Below, in pieces: positions 1 to 6,363 of a stretch of 10,837 bases of DNA (position 1 is the first letter of the stretch; every line of letters begins with the position of its first letter). The position numbers were made by a program, and so were the translations under genes. Location: NCBI GenBank assembly GCA_012727415.1, contig JAAYHI010000012.1, forward strand, positions 1 to 10,837, read 5' to 3'. This DNA comes from Bacillota bacterium. Lineage in GTDB: Bacteria > Bacillota > Proteinivoracia > UBA4975. The notes beneath the pieces were generated by a model. It had not been told where the DNA came from. It ran no database searches and saw only the letters and a program-made list of their open reading frames with translations.

Positions 1-1
1 C

Positions 2-163
2 TGCGCTAGTTCCCAAGGAACGTTTCGGCAGCGGGACGAAGGCATTGAAATCTATGACGACACTTTTGTTAAGGAAATCCGAAAGTATATAGAGAAAAGT
101 GATTTAGATACCTTGTCGCTAAAGGATTTAGCTGACTGGTTTGAGGCAATTATCAAGGATTGA
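2..163 (+). CDS. 3' end of an unrecognised gene (partial)
   Basis: An open frame enters from the left edge (whole codons from base 2) and stops at TGA 161-163, giving the last 53 residues of a protein. The tail is charged and probably helical; it reads roughly ...GTFRQRDEGIEIYDDTF, then a Lys/Glu-rich stretch, ending in DLADWFEAIIKD. I do not recognise the family and assign no function. Codons such as TTA, CTA, ATA, GAT and AAA are frequent, so this end is clearly AT-richer than ileS and the genes downstream; that could reflect a different origin or only a short sample. A strong terminator follows seven bases after the stop, which supports a true gene end and separates it from the ileS transcription unit. 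Confidence 0.6.
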   Translation, partial: CASSQGTFRQRDEGIEIYDDTFVKEIRKYIEKSDLDTLSLKDLADWFEAIIKD

Positions 164-169
164 TCTGTG

Positions 170-215
170 GGACGGTTCTTCCGTTGCCGAAAGCAGTGGA
201 GGAATCGTCCTTTTC
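170..215 (+). terminator. Rho-independent terminator after the partial gene
   Basis: Bases 170-187 pair with 193-210 as an uninterrupted 18-bp stem, including four G-U wobbles, around the loop CGAAA (188-192). TTTTCTCTT follows directly. It starts 7 bases after the stop of the upstream gene and lies just before the ileS promoter. Confidence 0.9.
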
Positions 216-217
216 TC

Positions 218-247
218 TTGACTTTTACGGGGGAAAGTGGTTAAAAT
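218..247 (+). promoter_or_regulatory. Candidate sigma-A promoter of the ileS T-box leader
   Basis: TTGACT (218-223, 5 of 6 to TTGACA) and TAAAAT (242-247, 5 of 6 to TATAAT) are separated by 18 bases. Transcription would start near 254, just before the T-box Stem I. The -35 overlaps the T-run of the preceding terminator, so the two units are packed tightly. Confidence 0.65.
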
Positions 248-253
248 AAACGA

Positions 254-490
254 TAATACTGTAATGGCGATGATGGGGAGAGTAACCGGGGTTGGGCATA
301 TCCAGAGACGCGGCTACATGGTGCGAGGCCGCGAATGTCCCCAAGGTGAAAATCACCCCGGAGCTGGCTGCCCGAAATAGTAAGGCTGCCCGCCGGCAGG
401 CGTTACCAGGCTTTAAGTGACAGGCAGGTATGCCTGTAAGCAGGGTGGTACCGCGCCACTTGTCGTCCCTGGGTTTTCCCGGGGCTTTTT
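254..490 (+). promoter_or_regulatory. T-box riboswitch, isoleucine-specific, upstream of ileS
   Basis: The hallmark T-box sequence AGGGTGGTACCGCG is at 442-455. Its TGGT (446-449) can pair with an uncharged ACCA tRNA end, which fits the A discriminator of tRNA-Ile. In Stem I, CCGGGGT (286-292) pairs with ACCCCGG (355-361), GGGCAT (294-299) with ATGTCC (335-340), and CGCGGC with GCCGCG form the distal stem. The AGAGTAA segment (279-285) fits the conserved lower Stem I region. The codon ATC (352-354), in a purine-rich loop just before the 3' strand of Stem I, is the likely specifier and reads isoleucine, agreeing with the gene downstream. Further hairpins lie in the linker: 386-399 (CTGCC/GGCAG) and a perfect 7-bp stem at 420-437. 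CGTCCCT (464-470) is the 3' side of the antiterminator and is shared with the terminator. Binding of uncharged tRNA-Ile should favour read-through. Confidence 0.93.
467..490 (+). terminator. T-box-controlled intrinsic terminator before ileS
   Basis: CCCTGGG (467-473) pairs with CCCGGGG (478-484) around a TTTT loop and is followed by CTTTTTATTTT. The 5' arm shares CCCT with the T-box antiterminator, so the two structures exclude each other. This is the regulatory decision point of the leader. Confidence 0.88.
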
Positions 491-519
491 ATTTTGTCCA
501 GAAAGAAGAAGGTGATATC

Positions 520-3500
520 ATGACTATTTTCCCGCATCTGTCCAAATCCCCTGTCGCCCGGAGAGAAGAGGCCATTGCCGAGCATTGGGACAACATTGAC
601 CTCCTGGAGAAAAGCGTCAGCTTCCGCTCTGCGGCCAAGCCCTTTGTCTTTTATGAAGGGCCTCCTACCGCCAACGGCCGGCCAGGCATTCACCACGTCA
701 TCTCCCGCACCCTCAAAGACGCTGTATGCAGGTACAAGACCATGGAGGGGTACCAGGTAATCCGCAAGGCGGGCTGGGATACCCACGGTCTGCCGGTGGA
801 AATTGAAGTGGAGAAGCAGCTGAAACTCTCCAGCAAGCAGGAGATCGAGAAGTACGGCATCGCCAAATTCAATGAGAAGTGCCGCGCCTCTGTCTTTGCC
901 TATGAAAAAGCCTGGCGGGATATGACCCGCAAGATGGGCTACCTCCTTGACCTTGAGAATCCATACATTACCCTCACTAATGACTATATCGAGTCGGTGT
1001 GGTGGCTGCTGGACCAGTTCTTTAAGCAGGGATACATGTATGAGGGCCACAAAATTCTGCCCTACTGCCCCCGCTGCGGCACCGGCTTGGCTTCTCATGA
1101 AGTGGCCCAGGGTTACCAGGAAATAAAGTCCAATACTGTAGTCGTTACCTTTCGGCGCAAAGACGCTGAAGAATACTTCCTGGTCTGGACCACCACCCCC
1201 TGGACCCTGGCGGCTAACGTGGCCTTGGCTGTGCACCCCCAAGTGGCCTATGTCAAGGCCGAGAAAGAAGGCAAATTCTACTGGCTGGCTAAGGATTTGG
1301 CCCCTGCAATCCTGGGAGACGACTTCCGGGTTGTGGAGGAAGTGTTGGGTAAAGATCTGGAGGGCATTGAATACCACCAGCTCATGCCCTTCCTCCCTGC
1401 CGACAAAAAGGCCTTTTTTGTCACCAACGCCGATTATGTCACCACTGAAGACGGCACCGGTATCGTTCACATTGCCCCCGCCTTTGGCGAAGAAGACTAT
1501 AATGTCGGGCTGCAGTATGATTTGCCTGTACTCAATCCCGTGGATGAAACGGGCAGATATATTGAAACACCCTGGACGGGCAGTTTTGTTATGGATGCCG
1601 ATGTGGAGATCATCAAGTGGCTGGCAGCCGAGGGCAAGCTCTTTGCCAAGCAGAAGATGGAGCACAACTATCCCCATTGCTGGCGGTGTACAACTCCTCT
1701 GCTCTACTATGCCAAGCCCGGCTGGTATATCGAAATGACCCGCCTGCGGGAGCAACTGATTGCCAACAACAAGACTGTCCAATGGTATCCGCCCTATGTG
1801 GGCGAAAAGCGCTTCGGCAACTGGCTGGAGAATCTCAATGACTGGGCAATTTCCCGCACGCGCTACTGGGGCACCCCGTTAAATATCTGGCGCTGTCCCT
1901 GCGGTCATACAGAATCGGTGGGGTCCCGGGCTGAGCTGAAGGAAAAGGCCATTGAACCCGTCGACGATTCCCTGGACTTGCATCGCCCCTATATTGATGC
2001 AGTGCATCTCAGATGTCCCCAGTGTCAGGGAGTGATGACCCGGGTTACCGAGGTCATCGACTGCTGGTTTGATTCCGGGGCCATGCCCTTTGCCCAATAC
2101 CATTACCCCTTTGGCGATGAGGAACTTTTTGCAAAGCAGTTTCCTGCCGACTTTATCTGTGAAGCCATTGACCAGACCCGGGGTTGGTTTTACTCACTGC
2201 TGGCCATCTCCACCTTTATCAAGGGTGTGGCTCCCTATAAGCGGGTGCTGGTAAACGACCTTATCCTGGACAAAGAGGGCAAAAAGATGTCCAAGTCCCG
2301 GGGAAATACTGTCGACCCCATGGACCTCTTTGAAAAGTACGGTGCCGATGCTGTTCGCTGGTACTTGCTCCACGTCTCTCCCGCCTGGAGCCCCACCCGC
2401 TTTGATGTGGATGGAGTCAGCGAAGTGTTGGGCAGGTTCTTTGGCACCCTGCGCAATGTCTACACTTTTTTTGCCCTCTATGCCAACACCGATGAGCTGG
2501 ATCCCAGGGAGTTCTTTGTCCCGGTGGAAAGGCGTCCCGAACTGGATCGCTGGATTCTCTCCAAGTACCACAATCTCATCAAGACAGTAAGGGAAGACAT
2601 GGATGCCTATGACCTGACCCGGGCCGTCCGCCATATTCAGGATTTCGTGGTGGAAGACCTGTCTAACTGGTATATCCGCCGGGCCCGGCGCCGGTTCTGG
2701 GCTTCAGAACTGGATGACGACAAGCGGGCTGTCTACAACACTACCTATGAGGTGCTGGTGGGAGTTGCCAAACTCATCGCCCCTTATGCACCCTTTACTG
2801 CAGATGAACTCTATCGCAGCCTTACTGCCGATTCCTTTTCGGTGCACCTGGAGGATTACCCCCAGTACCAGGATGAGCTCATTGACGCCGATGTGGAAGA
2901 GCGCATGGACCTGGCCCGCAGCCTTGTCGGCCTCGGCCGCTCTGCCCGGGAGCAGGTTAAACTCAAGGTGCGCCAGCCTTTAAGCAAGATCCTGGTGGCA
3001 GGAAAATATCAGAAACTGTTAAAGGACCTCGTGCCCCTCATTGAAGAGGAACTCAATGTCAAAGCAGTGGTCTTTGTCACCGATCTCAGCAAATATATGG
3101 AGTATAAACTCAAGCCAAACTTCCCTGTGGCCGGCCCGGCTTTGGGGGCAAAGATCAAAGAGCTCAGTGCTGCCCTGGCCGAGTTGGATGCGGCTGCAGC
3201 TGCAGGCAGGCTTGAGGGGGGAGAAGGCCTGACCCTCAACCTTGGCGGGGAAGACACTGTCATCACCAGGGATATGGTGGAGATCACCATTGTTGCCCGA
3301 GAAGGCTTCACCGTGGCCATGGAAAACAATCTCTTTGTCATCCTCGACACAACCTTGACCCAGGAGCTGACAGATGAGGGGCTGGCCCGGGAATTTGTCT
3401 CCAAGGTGCAGCAGCTGCGCAAAGCCAAAGACTACCAGGTTACAGATAAAATTCACATTGTCTATGACGGCGACGACGATGTTGCCAGGGCGGTGGCAGC

Positions 3501-3624
3501 CTTTGCCGATTACATCAGCAAGGAGACCCTGGCCCTGAGCATTGAGAGAGTTGAGGATCCCGGGTTGAAGCGGCAGGACCTCAACGACCATATGACTGGC
3601 TTGGACACAAGATTAGCGGAGTGA
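520..3624 (+). CDS. ileS: Isoleucyl-tRNA synthetase, long (type 2) form
   Basis: This cytosolic class I synthetase joins isoleucine to tRNA-Ile and edits misactivated valine. The start is ATG 520 behind AGAAGGTGA (508-514), giving 1034 residues; the frame is open back to 430, but that part lies in the T-box. Seen in order: the HIGH-position motif as G56-I-H-H59, a zinc-type CxxC (C183, C186), the CP1 editing domain with WTTTPWT (223-229) and GTGIVHIAPAFGEEDY (from 312; conserved Asp 326), further Cys pairs (C459/C461 and C499/C502), KMSKS at 589-593, then the anticodon-binding domain and a long C-terminal region. No Cys cluster occurs near the C-terminus. Length and the missing C-terminal zinc finger fit the eukaryote-like IleS2 class rather than the roughly 920-residue IleS1 of B. 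subtilis. IleS2 enzymes are known for low mupirocin sensitivity. Regulation is by the upstream T-box. The product name is very secure; the type assignment is strong but made by eye. Confidence 0.98.
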   Translation: MTIFPHLSKSPVARREEAIAEHWDNIDLLEKSVSFRSAAKPFVFYEGPPTANGRPGIHHVISRTLKDAVCRYKTMEGYQVIRKAGWDTHGLPVEIEVEKQLKLSSKQEIEKYGIAKFNEKCRASVFAYEKAWRDMTRKMGYLLDLENPYITLTNDYIESVWWLLDQFFKQGYMYEGHKILPYCPRCGTGLASHEVAQGYQEIKSNTVVVTFRRKDAEEYFLVWTTTPWTLAANVALAVHPQVAYVKAEKEGKFYWLAKDLAPAILGDDFRVVEEVLGKDLEGIEYHQLMPFLPADKKAFFVTNADYVTTEDGTGIVHIAPAFGEEDYNVGLQYDLPVLNPVDETGRYIETPWTGSFVMDADVEIIKWLAAEGKLFAKQKMEHNYPHCWRCTTPLLYYAKPGWYIEMTRLREQLIANNKTVQWYPPYVGEKRFGNWLENLNDWAISRTRYWGTPLNIWRCPCGHTESVGSRAELKEKAIEPVDDSLDLHRPYIDAVHLRCPQCQGVMTRVTEVIDCWFDSGAMPFAQYHYPFGDEELFAKQFPADFICEAIDQTRGWFYSLLAISTFIKGVAPYKRVLVNDLILDKEGKKMSKSRGNTVDPMDLFEKYGADAVRWYLLHVSPAWSPTRFDVDGVSEVLGRFFGTLRNVYTFFALYANTDELDPREFFVPVERRPELDRWILSKYHNLIKTVREDMDAYDLTRAVRHIQDFVVEDLSNWYIRRARRRFWASELDDDKRAVYNTTYEVLVGVAKLIAPYAPFTADELYRSLTADSFSVHLEDYPQYQDELIDADVEERMDLARSLVGLGRSAREQVKLKVRQPLSKILVAGKYQKLLKDLVPLIEEELNVKAVVFVTDLSKYMEYKLKPNFPVAGPALGAKIKELSAALAELDAAAAAGRLEGGEGLTLNLGGEDTVITRDMVEITIVAREGFTVAMENNLFVILDTTLTQELTDEGLAREFVSKVQQLRKAKDYQVTDKIHIVYDGDDDVARAVAAFADYISKETLALSIERVEDPGLKRQDLNDHMTGLDTRLAE

Positions 3625-3706
3625 TCCCAGCTTGGGCTTATGCCGGGTTTCCCTGCTTAATCTCCCGGAATACTGTATAGTAGCAAATTGCAGGGGAGGG
3701 GATTAA

Positions 3707-3811
3707 GTGAAGTACCATTTGCCGGCCCGGAAAGGGGCAAAGGGGCGCAATCGGAAGAGAATCGTCAGAAAACTATGTACAAAGTGCCCCAGCTCCAAAG
3801 TCCGGTCCTGA
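3707..3811 (+). CDS. Possible 34-residue basic small protein
   Basis: GTG 3707 to TGA 3809-3811 encodes 34 residues, very rich in Lys and Arg (for example KGAKGRNRKRIVRKL), with a CTKC pair near the end. A strong purine run, GGGGAGGGG (3693-3701), sits at ribosome-binding distance from the GTG. A -10-like TATAGT (3676-3681) lies upstream, but no convincing -35 is visible. It fills most of the 232-base gap between ileS and birA, which otherwise shows no clear terminator or RNA. The composition might suit a nucleic-acid-binding peptide, but I recognise no family, and a chance ORF remains quite possible. Confidence 0.3.
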   Translation: MKYHLPARKGAKGRNRKRIVRKLCTKCPSSKVRS

Positions 3812-3856
3812 ACTGAGCCTTGTTCTGCCGGGAATACTGCTGATGGGGGGAATCTG

Positions 3857-4621
3857 ATGGACAGCGACTACTTTTTTGTCGGCCAAGAGAACCTGGAAGA
3901 AACAAAAAAGATATTGTCCCGGGAACTGAACCTCCATTGGTTCCCCCGCCTGGCCTCTACTAACTTATTAGCCCAGGCTGAGCCCTGGCCCCAGGGAACG
4001 GTAATTGCCGCTGACTGCCAGGACCGGGGCCGGGGACGTTTAGGCAGGGTATGGCAGTCGCCCCCCGGCTTGAATTTGTACTTTAGCCTGGTTTATTATC
4101 CTTCACTTCCCCGTCACAATTGGGGCGGGTTTTCTCTTGCGGCAGGGGTTGCCATCGCCTGGGTCTTGAAGCCTTTTGTCCCCGGGCTGGGGCTGAAATG
4201 GCCCAATGACCTCCTGGTTTCGGGCGAGAAGCTGGGGGGGATTCTCCTGGAAGCCACCGGCGGTAAATTGGTGACGGGAGTGGGCATTAATGTCAATCAG
4301 CAGTCCTTTCCCCCGGAGCTCAATGCCACTTCCCTGAAATTGTGCACTGCCAGGAACTGGCGCCGTGACCGCCTCCTGGCCTCCCTTGTTCGGGAGATAC
4401 TTGACAGCTTGAATATGTGGAATCGGGGCAGGTTTGAGCAGGTTATAGAGAAATGGCGCCAGCTGGATATTGTTCTGGGCAAAGCTGTTGCCGCCAGGCG
4501 GGGAGGACAGGTGATTAAGGGCCGCGCCCTGGATGTGGGAGCAGGCGGTGAACTCCTGGTGGAAGATGAGTTGGGTGTTCTTCATGCTTTACACAGCGGT
4601 GAAGTCACCCTCAAGGCATAA
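3857..4621 (+). CDS. birA: Biotin--[acetyl-CoA-carboxylase] ligase, no HTH domain
   Basis: This enzyme makes biotinyl-AMP and transfers biotin to the target lysine of carboxylase carrier proteins in the cytosol. The ATG at 3857 follows GGGGGG (3845-3850). Of 254 residues, the first 25 or so are a short leader and the rest is the ligase fold: RGRGRLGRVW (57-66, biotin/adenylate loop), KWPND (114-118, containing the conserved Lys 114), KLGGILLE (125-132), GVGINVN (141-147) and a small C-terminal SH3-like domain ending SGEVTL. Bifunctional BirA proteins such as that of E. coli are about 320 residues and start with a winged-helix repressor domain, which is absent here. This is therefore a monofunctional (class I) ligase and should not repress biotin genes. 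No biotin or carboxylase genes are in view. A terminator follows 11 bases after the stop. Confidence 0.95.
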   Translation: MDSDYFFVGQENLEETKKILSRELNLHWFPRLASTNLLAQAEPWPQGTVIAADCQDRGRGRLGRVWQSPPGLNLYFSLVYYPSLPRHNWGGFSLAAGVAIAWVLKPFVPGLGLKWPNDLLVSGEKLGGILLEATGGKLVTGVGINVNQQSFPPELNATSLKLCTARNWRRDRLLASLVREILDSLNMWNRGRFEQVIEKWRQLDIVLGKAVAARRGGQVIKGRALDVGAGGELLVEDELGVLHALHSGEVTLKA

Positions 4622-4632
4622 ATTGGATGAAA

Positions 4633-4673
4633 AAAACGGCGAGAAGGGCTTGTCCCTGTAGCCGTTTTATCTT
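4633..4673 (+). terminator. Rho-independent terminator after birA
   Basis: AAAACGGC (4633-4640) pairs with GCCGTTTT (4661-4668). Inside, AGGG (4645-4648) pairs with CCCT (4654-4657), giving a two-tier hairpin followed by ATCTTTA. The A-tract before the stem would also give a U-tract on the other strand, so it could work in both directions. Confidence 0.8.
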
Positions 4674-4679
4674 TATAAT
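4650..4679 (+). promoter_or_regulatory. Candidate sigma-A promoter P1 of the ftsE operon
   Basis: TTGTCC (4650-4655, 4 of 6) and a perfect TATAAT (4674-4679) are 18 bases apart. The -35 sits inside the birA terminator stem, so terminator and promoter share DNA. It would give a 5' leader of about 95 bases before ftsE. Confidence 0.5.
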
Positions 4680-4695
4680 GAAATATGATGTTTTA

Positions 4696-4709
4696 TGTTT
4701 ACAAAAACA
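4696..4709. repeat. Small palindrome between the two ftsE promoters
   Basis: TGTTT (4696-4700), ACAA, AAACA (4705-4709) form a 5-4-5 inverted repeat, downstream of the P1 start and upstream of the P2 -35. A second TGTTTT (4689-4694) overlaps the same symmetry. It could be an operator, but the region is AT-rich and chance cannot be excluded. Confidence 0.25.
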
Positions 4710-4722
4710 GAATAAAGCAGGA

Positions 4723-4750
4723 ATGACGTTTTATTTGTCGAAAGTATTAT
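4723..4750 (+). promoter_or_regulatory. Candidate sigma-A promoter P2 of the ftsE operon
   Basis: ATGACG (4723-4728, 4 of 6) and TATTAT (4745-4750, 5 of 6) are 16 bases apart. The start would be near 4757, just before the ftsE ribosome binding site AAAGGGG (4765-4771). The weak -35 fits a promoter that needs an activator; a Spo0A-box match lies between the two hexamers. Confidence 0.45.
4734..4742 (+). promoter_or_regulatory. Spo0A-box match in the ftsE promoter
   Basis: TTTGTCGAA (4734-4742) is an exact match to the Spo0A binding consensus TTTGTCRAA known from Bacillus. It lies in the spacer of candidate promoter P2, directly before its -10. Whether the organism has Spo0A cannot be seen in this window. 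Confidence 0.45.
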
Positions 4751-4781
4751 TGCTGAGTACTTGTAAAGGGGATGAACCACT

Positions 4782-5462
4782 TTGATTTCATTTAGCAATG
4801 TATGTTTCTCATATCAGAAAGGTACCAGCGCATTGACAGATATTTCTTTCCACATCGACAAGGGCGAGTTTGTATTTCTCGTCGGCAGCAGCGGTGCGGG
4901 AAAATCATCGGTATTGAAATTAATTTTCCGGGAAATAGTGGCGGATTCGGGCCAGGTGACTGTCCTTGGCCGCAATCTCAACCGCATGCGGCGCAGAGAG
5001 GTTCCCCACCTCCGCCGGCAAATAGGCGTTGTCTATCAGGACTTTCGCCTGTTGCCTGAAAAGACTGCGGCAGAGAATGTATCTTTTGCCCTGGAAGTAA
5101 TCGAAGCTCATCCCAACCAGATCCGGCGCCAGGTGCCTCGGGTGCTCAACTTAGTTGGCCTTGGAGATAAGGGGCATCGCTATCCCCACCAGCTGTCCGG
5201 AGGCGAGCAGCAGCGAGTGGCTATGGCCAGAGCCCTGGTCAACAACCCTTCTCTGCTGGTTTGTGATGAGCCCACAGGCAATCTTGACCCCGATACTTCC
5301 TGGCAGATAATCAGCTTGCTCAATCATATTAATCTCATGGGCACTACCGTGCTCATTGCCACTCATGATAAGGATGTCGTTGACCGCATGAACCGCAGGG
5401 TTCTGGAACTTCAGAACGGCAGACTGACACGGGATGACAGCAGGGGGGTATACCGCCATTGA
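4782..5462 (+). CDS. ftsE: Cell-division ATP-binding protein FtsE
   Basis: FtsE is the cytosolic ATPase of the FtsEX complex, an ABC-type machine that does not transport but transmits ATP-driven shape changes through FtsX to a cell-wall hydrolase. The start is TTG 4782 behind AAAGGGG (4765-4771), giving the family-typical opening MISFSNV; the nearby ATG at 4772 is in another frame. The 226 residues carry a complete ATPase set: Walker A GSSGAGKS (35-42, Lys 41), Q-loop Gln 86, signature LSGGEQQR (138-145), Walker B ending in D162-E163, and switch His 195. The length is normal for FtsE. The stop overlaps the ftsX start by 4 bases (TTGA), which implies translational coupling. As first gene of the envelope row it is probably transcribed from the region 4650-4750. 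Confidence 0.97.
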   Translation: MISFSNVCFSYQKGTSALTDISFHIDKGEFVFLVGSSGAGKSSVLKLIFREIVADSGQVTVLGRNLNRMRRREVPHLRRQIGVVYQDFRLLPEKTAAENVSFALEVIEAHPNQIRRQVPRVLNLVGLGDKGHRYPHQLSGGEQQRVAMARALVNNPSLLVCDEPTGNLDPDTSWQIISLLNHINLMGTTVLIATHDKDVVDRMNRRVLELQNGRLTRDDSRGVYRH

Positions 5463-6346
5463 AGTTTAGGAACGTTGCGTATTATGTCAAGGAGGCAGCC
5501 ACCGGGATTTGGCGGAATCGCCTCATGAGTCTGGCTTCGGTCATAGTGGTTGTCCTTACTCTCTTGATCTTGGGTGCCTTTATCCTCATCAACCTCAACA
5601 TCCAGGCCATCACCGAGGAAATAAAAAATCAGGTGGAGATTGTCGCCTACTTGCTTGATGAGGCGGACACTGTGCATTTGCGGTCTGAGCTCCTCGCCCT
5701 GGATGGCGTGCAGCAGGTTACCTATGTGTCCAAGGAGCAAGCCCTGGAGCGGTTGCGTGAACGCTTGGGTGACCAGGCTGGCATTACCGAAGGCCTTGAG
5801 CGCAACCCCCTGCCGGCAAGTTTCGAAATTCGGCCCCAGGATGCTGAGCAGACAGCTGCCCTGGCGGAAAAAATAGCACGCCTGTCGGGCGTAGAATCTG
5901 TAGACTACGGGCAGGAAATAGTGGATCAGCTTCTGTCCTTCAGTCGGGGAATTCAAATCTTTGGTTATACAGTCATTACTTTTCTTGGGGTTGTATCCCT
6001 GTTTCTCATTGCCAATACCATTAAGCTCACCGTCTATTCCAGGCGCCGCCAAATTGGCATCATGAAATATGTCGGCGCAACGGACTGGTTTATTCGCTGG
6101 CCCTTTATTTTGGAAGGGATTTTCCTGGGTTTGTTGGGGGCGTTATTTACTTACCTGCTTCTTTTCTACGGGTATACCTTGCTGTACTTCCGCTCCAGCA
6201 CCTGGCTGTACCAGAACTTTCTTTCCGTACAACTGGTGGTTCCCGAAGTTGCAGGCAGGGAGCTCCTTAAATTCCTGTTCCTTATGGGCGCTGGGATTGG
6301 CGCTGTTGGCAGTGCCGTTTCTGTGCGCAGATTTCTCAAGGTATAG
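5459..6346 (+). CDS. ftsX: Cell-division membrane protein FtsX
   Basis: FtsX is the membrane partner of FtsE and carries the extracellular loop that contacts a murein hydrolase. The start is TTG 5459, inside the TTGA overlap with the ftsE stop; translation opens MKFRNVAYYVKEA, the usual cytosolic FtsX start. The 295 residues show four membrane segments (about 24-46, 168-190, 216-241 and 270-288) and one large outside domain (about 47-165) between the first two. The motif GIMKYVGATDWFIRWPF (200-216), in the loop after the second membrane segment, is characteristic of this family. Both ftsE and ftsX use TTG, which may hold the complex at low level. The gene for the likely hydrolase partner begins 17 bases later. 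Confidence 0.96.
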   Translation: MKFRNVAYYVKEAATGIWRNRLMSLASVIVVVLTLLILGAFILINLNIQAITEEIKNQVEIVAYLLDEADTVHLRSELLALDGVQQVTYVSKEQALERLRERLGDQAGITEGLERNPLPASFEIRPQDAEQTAALAEKIARLSGVESVDYGQEIVDQLLSFSRGIQIFGYTVITFLGVVSLFLIANTIKLTVYSRRRQIGIMKYVGATDWFIRWPFILEGIFLGLLGALFTYLLLFYGYTLLYFRSSTWLYQNFLSVQLVVPEVAGRELLKFLFLMGAGIGAVGSAVSVRRFLKV

Positions 6347-6363
6347 TTTGAGGAGGTATAATT

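Noticed and set aside
430..519. Upstream extension of ileS starting at ATG 430
   Set aside because: Bases 430-490 are the T-box antiterminator/terminator region, and a good ribosome binding site precedes ATG 520.
403..1782. Long minus-strand frame (459 codons) opposite the T-box and ileS
   Set aside because: It lies antisense to highly conserved ileS domains, has no credible ribosome binding site or recognisable domain, and is explained by the codon pattern of ileS.
3625..3660. Terminator directly after ileS
   Set aside because: Only a 4-bp hairpin (3626-3636) without a T-run is visible, so no terminator is claimed.
3667..3839. Direct repeat GGAATACTG at 3667-3675 and 3831-3839
   Set aside because: Nine bases in two copies before two ORFs is suggestive, but it is too short and the flanks differ after it.
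4689..4714. Possible WalR box upstream of ftsE
   Set aside because: The minus strand offers one half-site TGTAAA (4698-4703), but no second half-site stands at the required spacing.
5411..6052. Minus-strand frame (213 codons) opposite ftsE/ftsX
   Set aside because: It is antisense to a well-supported FtsX gene and shows no family motif.
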